Below are positions 8,031 through 10,711 of a DNA stretch of 10,711 bases, one piece after another. A model generated the notes under the pieces. The model was not told the origin of the DNA and ran no database searches. It saw nothing but the letters and a program-made list of their open reading frames with translations. How positions within the stretch are numbered: the stretch's first letter is position 1; each line of letters begins with the position of its first letter. Source of the stretch: Lachnospiraceae bacterium UBA1729. GTDB lineage: Bacteria > Bacillota > Clostridia > Lachnospirales > Lachnospiraceae. Position numbers and translations under genes: made by a program. Location: NCBI GenBank assembly GCA_002315945.1, contig DCIJ01000056.1, positions 1-10,711 of the forward strand. The letters run 5' to 3'.

Positions 8031-8051
8031 TGACATATTTTTAAATTTCAC

Positions 8052-8123
8052 AATATGATTATCTTATCTATCAACAAACTGGTCAACAAAAAATTAATCA
8101 TAAGATTGACTACAAATATGATT
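8052..8123. repeat. AATCATATT repeats flanking the operon promoter
   Basis: On the minus strand the 9-mer AATCATATT occurs at 8115-8123, upstream of the -35, and again at 8052-8060, overlapping the -10. An inverted copy of its first seven bases lies at 8096-8102, so 8096-8102 and 8117-8123 form a 7-bp inverted repeat with 14 nt between. This could be a regulator site, but in such AT-rich DNA chance is a real alternative. The rest of the gap between 8124 and 8165 shows nothing I can name. Confidence 0.3.
8058..8086 (-). promoter_or_regulatory. sigma-A-type promoter of the cotH-dus-GH36 operon
   Basis: On the minus strand TTGACC (8081-8086, 5 of 6 consensus), a 17-bp spacer and GATAAT (8058-8063, 5 of 6) form a near-consensus promoter. 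The predicted start near 8051 gives a leader of about 30 nt to the TTG start. It lies between the upstream terminator (8166-8198) and the CotH-like gene, so it is the probable source of the three-gene transcript. Confidence 0.75.
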
Positions 8124-8165
8124 TTAGATAGTAGGATACAAACATGCACCGTAAGACACACCACT

Positions 8166-8198
8166 AAAAAAGTGGGTTCATATGAAATATGAACCCAC
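8166..8198 (-). terminator. intrinsic terminator after the IdeS-like protease gene
   Basis: A perfect 12-bp stem (arms 8172-8183 and 8187-8198) with a 3-nt loop is followed on the minus strand by six T residues (8166-8171). It stands about 50 nt past the protease stop codon and cleanly separates that unit from the operon promoter downstream. A smaller alternative stem, CCACT/AGTGG across the T-run (8161-8175), overlaps it and is probably incidental. Confidence 0.9.
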
Positions 8199-8246
8199 AT
8201 AGTTTATATATTATCAAACTTTAAATTTTTTAAGAATACAAAATTA

Positions 8247-10073
8247 TTAACTGCAGCTAATCTCAACCTCTACAGGAGAATCAACACCCTGAATATAAAT
8301 CATCATACTATGTGTTCCCTTAGGAAGTTTAGCCAGATATTCAGGCTTAACAATTATCTTACACATTCCACTGCTGGTTTTCTCAATCAGGAAGGCATCA
8401 AATGGAATCTGAACATCATCAACAGACACACCATATACTAATGTAGGATTTGAAGCCACATACAGATTAAAGTCCTGATTAGGAGCTACAACTCCCTGAT
8501 TAGGTGAAAAGGCCATCATATTATTTTCATTCATATAGTTTCGTAGAGCTTCCTGGAGTTCATTTGAATCCAGCTGTTCTGTTGTAACAGAAGCAAAATA
8601 GTCTTCAACAGCATTTTTATTCATAATTGTCTCAACATCCTGCGGACTGATAACAAAGATTTCTTTTGTCTTTTCAGAAACAATAATAACAGGTGAGATG
8701 TCATTATCCTTTTTATCACTATCGCTATGGTCATCATCTCTGTCATTATCTTCATCATGACCGCCAACATCTCCCTCAGGATAGAGATCACTGTCTAATA
8801 ATGAATAGAGGAATGTAATATACATATTATTTGCAGGATTAGCGTCATCCATACTCCACAGATGTTTTTCACTGTCAAAAGACAATCTATGAACTGTATA
8901 CTTATTTTCACATGCATTCTTGGCCGCTGTAATTGATGCTGTAGTAGCACCTTCAAATGAACCATTCACAGGATCACTGTCTGAATCAGCAATAATTATC
9001 GCTTTATATCGTTCAGTAACTTCGTTGACAATGCTCTTTGCTTCATCAATGATGGCACCAACTACTGTCATCCAATGGGCATTGCTAGTTAAACTATTTG
9101 TTTCAGCATTCCACCATCTTACCAGCACTCCCATACCATTTGACTCAACACTTTCAAGGGCCGTTATTGAATTTTGATTACTAGCAACAGCTGATAGAAC
9201 CGAACGAGCATCAAAGTCAGTAATGTTGGAAAGTAGTCCTCCAGTCTGAATTGCTGAATTTACCAAGGGTGCAGAACCCTGATAGGCCTGATTTCCTTTG
9301 AAAAACCATTCATTTCCATCATCTGGTGCACCGGCCTGGTCACTAAAATTATAAGTGAAATATGTAAGCACCTCATCTTCGGATGCAAAATTATTTCCTG
9401 TAAGTGGGTTTATCGCCTGTTGAGCATACCCGGTAAACCACAAAATATTCGCACTGGTAGCTGCCCAGCAGTGATTTGAATCATAGTTAGAATTATCTGC
9501 AACACTATACTTTTCGGCATCAACAAAAGTAGGGCATGTTAAATCTTCTTTTACACCGCTCATTATTGAAGAAATAACATTATTTATTGCAGTTATTGTT
9601 CCTGCCTTATTGCCTTCAGTTACACCTCTAAGAAGTACAGTTAATTCGTTTTCTGTTTCACTTGCATCAGTATAACTAACTTGATCCCTATGTGAACTAT
9701 ATCCACTATTCTCATTTACTACGCGGACAGCAGATCCATCAGTTCCAAGATTATCGCCGTTCTCACTAATTGTACCAGCACCTGTGGTATCATCTACAGA
9801 CTCAGCTGATGAAACATTTCCATTTGAAGAATCCGAATCATTTGACGAATCTGATTCACTGGATGAACTCGAGTCACTTGATGATTCCGAGTCGCTTGAT
9901 GAGTCCGAATCACTTGATGAGCCTGAATCACTTGATGAGCCTGAATCATCTGACGAACTTGATTCAGACACACTTTCAGATTCATCACAATCATGAGCAT
10001 AAACCTGACACACTGGAGTAACAAACAACACAGCTGCCAATGCTATTGAACAAAATAATCGTGCCCTTTTCAT
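8247..10073 (-). CDS. secreted IdeS/Mac-like (peptidase C66-type) cysteine protease with Ser/Asp-repeat linker
   Basis: This 608-residue protein begins with a signal peptide (cleavage probably after V-Y-A, residue 26). Residues 31-90 are a Ser/Asp/Glu linker of SSSDSX hexapeptides. The catalytic domain, about 180-430, carries N-H-C-W-A-A-T-S-A-N (200-209) with Cys202 as nucleophile, N-A-H-W-M-T-V-V-G (331-339) with His333, and I-A-D-S-D-S-D (361-367) with Asp363 and Asp365. This spacing and the paired Asp mirror streptococcal IdeS, whose triad region reads C-G-A-A-T-A-G-N, N-H-V-I-N-L-W-G and V-T-D-S-D-S. IdeS cuts IgG; the target here is unknown. A second acidic linker (438-458) leads to a C-terminal domain (460-608) that looks beta-rich and Ig-like near its end. 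No LPXTG or anchor is seen. AGAGG lies 9 nt before the ATG. It follows the small lipoprotein gene by 36 nt, probably on one transcript. Confidence 0.8.
   Translation of the reverse strand: MKRARLFCSIALAAVLFVTPVCQVYAHDCDESESVSESSSSDDSGSSSDSGSSSDSDSSSDSESSSDSSSSSESDSSNDSDSSNGNVSSAESVDDTTGAGTISENGDNLGTDGSAVRVVNENSGYSSHRDQVSYTDASETENELTVLLRGVTEGNKAGTITAINNVISSIMSGVKEDLTCPTFVDAEKYSVADNSNYDSNHCWAATSANILWFTGYAQQAINPLTGNNFASEDEVLTYFTYNFSDQAGAPDDGNEWFFKGNQAYQGSAPLVNSAIQTGGLLSNITDFDARSVLSAVASNQNSITALESVESNGMGVLVRWWNAETNSLTSNAHWMTVVGAIIDEAKSIVNEVTERYKAIIIADSDSDPVNGSFEGATTASITAAKNACENKYTVHRLSFDSEKHLWSMDDANPANNMYITFLYSLLDSDLYPEGDVGGHDEDNDRDDDHSDSDKKDNDISPVIIVSEKTKEIFVISPQDVETIMNKNAVEDYFASVTTEQLDSNELQEALRNYMNENNMMAFSPNQGVVAPNQDFNLYVASNPTLVYGVSVDDVQIPFDAFLIEKTSSGMCKIIVKPEYLAKLPKGTHSMMIYIQGVDSPVEVEISCS
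9831..9956 (-). repeat. 18-bp in-frame tandem repeat coding SSSDSX hexapeptides
   Basis: Seven consecutive 18-bp units code SSDDSG, SSSDSG, SSSDSD, SSSDSE, SSSDSS, SSSESD and SSNDSD (residues 40-81 of the protease). The third and sixth positions vary while the Ser scaffold is kept. The style recalls Ser-Asp linkers of staphylococcal surface proteins and would make an extended acidic spacer. Repeat number may vary between strains by slippage. Confidence 0.85.
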
Positions 10074-10109
10074 AACCCTATACCTCTAAAAGACAAATTT
10101 GTAATCAAA

Positions 10110-10664
10110 TTACTCTATTGTAGCTGAAACACCATCACCTTCTGCAATAAAGGTAATTTTGATATTATTAGCATCAGCTGCATTAACCATATCTATACCT
10201 TTAAATTCAATTGATGTACCTTCTTCGTCATAAACCATAATATCCCAGCTTGTATCATCTGTAGAATATGTAAATGCATCTTCATAAGTAATAACCTCTC
10301 CATCACGCAGAGGAGCATTGCTACCAAGGATATCATCTCCCCAGTCATCTCCCTTGCTGGAAGCGAAATGGAGCTCAGCAAAATCAATACCACATGAGTT
10401 TTCAAAAACAATAGTTGCAACTATTCTATTATCTTCTTCTGTCTCTTCAGGTTCAGCTACTTCTTCTTCCTCTTCACCTGCTAAAGTTGTGGTGGTTGTT
10501 GTAGTTGTTCCATTTTCATCCGTTACTGTAGTAGTTGTTGTTGTGTTTCCGTTAGCATCTGTAACAGTATTTGTTTCTTCCTTATGGAAGGTACAACCTG
10601 TTAATGAAAATACTGTAGCTACTACCATTAATAATACCAAAAACTTTCTTGATAATGTTTTCAT
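10110..10664 (-). CDS. small lipoprotein with Thr-rich repeats and a C-terminal beta domain
   Basis: This 184-residue protein has a lipoprotein signal peptide ending L-T-G-C with Cys24 as the lipidated residue. Residues 34-60 are two copies of V-T-D-x-N-G followed by Thr runs, and 63-78 is a Glu-rich stretch; together they form a spacer from the membrane. The folded part, about 80-184, has the pattern N-S-C-G-I-D-F-A-E-L-H-F, D-D-W-G-D-D-I-L-G, P-L-R-D-G-E and W-D-I-M-V-Y-D-E-E-G, which recalls a small beta-sandwich found in other bacterial lipoproteins, though I cannot name a family. GGAGG (10671-10675) stands 6 nt before the ATG. The IdeS-like gene starts 36 nt after its stop with no terminator between, so the two are likely co-transcribed. 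Its promoter would lie mostly right of the window. Function unknown; a surface binding or partner role is only a guess. Confidence 0.85.
   Translation of the reverse strand: MKTLSRKFLVLLMVVATVFSLTGCTFHKEETNTVTDANGNTTTTTTVTDENGTTTTTTTTLAGEEEEEVAEPEETEEDNRIVATIVFENSCGIDFAELHFASSKGDDWGDDILGSNAPLRDGEVITYEDAFTYSTDDTSWDIMVYDEEGTSIEFKGIDMVNAADANNIKITFIAEGDGVSATIE
10485..10565 (-). repeat. Thr-rich repeat in the lipoprotein gene
   Basis: Two related units code V-T-D-A-N-G-N plus six Thr and V-T-D-E-N-G plus eight Thr (residues 34-60). The ACN codon runs make a low-complexity tract of GTT/GTA/GTG triplets on the plus strand, which produces spurious Val-rich open frames there. The tract probably serves as a flexible, possibly modified, stalk. 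Confidence 0.75.
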
Positions 10665-10711
10665 TTCTTTCCTCCATGTTACCCATATAATGTGATTTTA
10701 GTTTCTCATAA

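Noticed and set aside
9770..10021. Long open frames on both strands across the Ser/Asp repeat region
   Set aside because: They are by-products of the 18-bp repeat, which keeps several frames free of stops. They lack ribosome sites, and the signal-peptide-bearing minus-strand frame is clearly the gene.
10093..10111. Short AT-rich palindromes between the lipoprotein and protease genes
   Set aside because: The 10-bp palindrome (10093-10102) and 6-bp inverted repeat (10096-10111) are too small and AT-rich to support an operator or terminator, and no T-run follows.
10318..10695. Plus-strand open frame with Val runs opposite the lipoprotein gene
   Set aside because: Its Val runs are the complement of the Thr codon runs. 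The minus-strand frame has a GGAGG site and a lipobox, the plus frame has neither.

Overview
The window reads as a chromosomal segment of an anaerobic, fibre-associated Firmicute, most likely Lachnospiraceae of the Butyrivibrio/Pseudobutyrivibrio type. The DNA is AT-rich, starts are preceded by GGAGG-like ribosome sites, and the gene set (CotH-like surface kinase, DUF5722-like exported hydrolase, SGNH lipoprotein, GH36 alpha-galactosidase) fits rumen or gut clostridia. The genus is inferred from general resemblance, not from a marker gene. All seven genes lie on the minus strand, so transcription runs from high to low coordinates. I see no tRNA, rRNA, CRISPR array, insertion sequence or phage gene.

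Layout in transcription order. (1) 10664-8247 is a probable two-gene unit. A small lipoprotein with Thr-rich repeats is followed 36 nt later by a secreted protein with an SSSDSX repeat linker and a cysteine-protease domain resembling the IdeS/Mac (peptidase C66) family. A strong intrinsic terminator (8166-8198) closes the unit. (2) A promoter at 8058-8086 starts a tightly coupled three-gene operon: membrane-anchored CotH-family kinase-like protein, tRNA-dihydrouridine synthase, and cytoplasmic GH36 alpha-galactosidase. The junctions are TAATG and ATGA, so the three are probably translationally coupled although their functions look unrelated. (3) After a 129-nt AT-rich gap holding two inverted repeats comes an exported DUF5722-like protein with a glycosidase-style pair of Glu residues. 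(4) A second promoter (1009-1037) and a leader hairpin (976-1000) precede an SGNH/GDSL hydrolase lipoprotein that runs off the left edge.

Functionally, most products act at or beyond the membrane: SGNH esterase/lipase-like lipoprotein, DUF5722 putative hydrolase, CotH-like protein, IdeS-like protease and the small lipoprotein. The GH36 enzyme would split imported alpha-galactosides in the cytoplasm, and Dus modifies tRNA. The observations most worth following are the IdeS-like protease with Ser/Asp repeats in a presumed commensal, its location next to a CotH-type kinase (a family known to phosphorylate Ser-rich proteins), the acidic substitutions in the CotH active-site region, and the unusual coupling of kinase-like, tRNA-modification and glycosidase genes.
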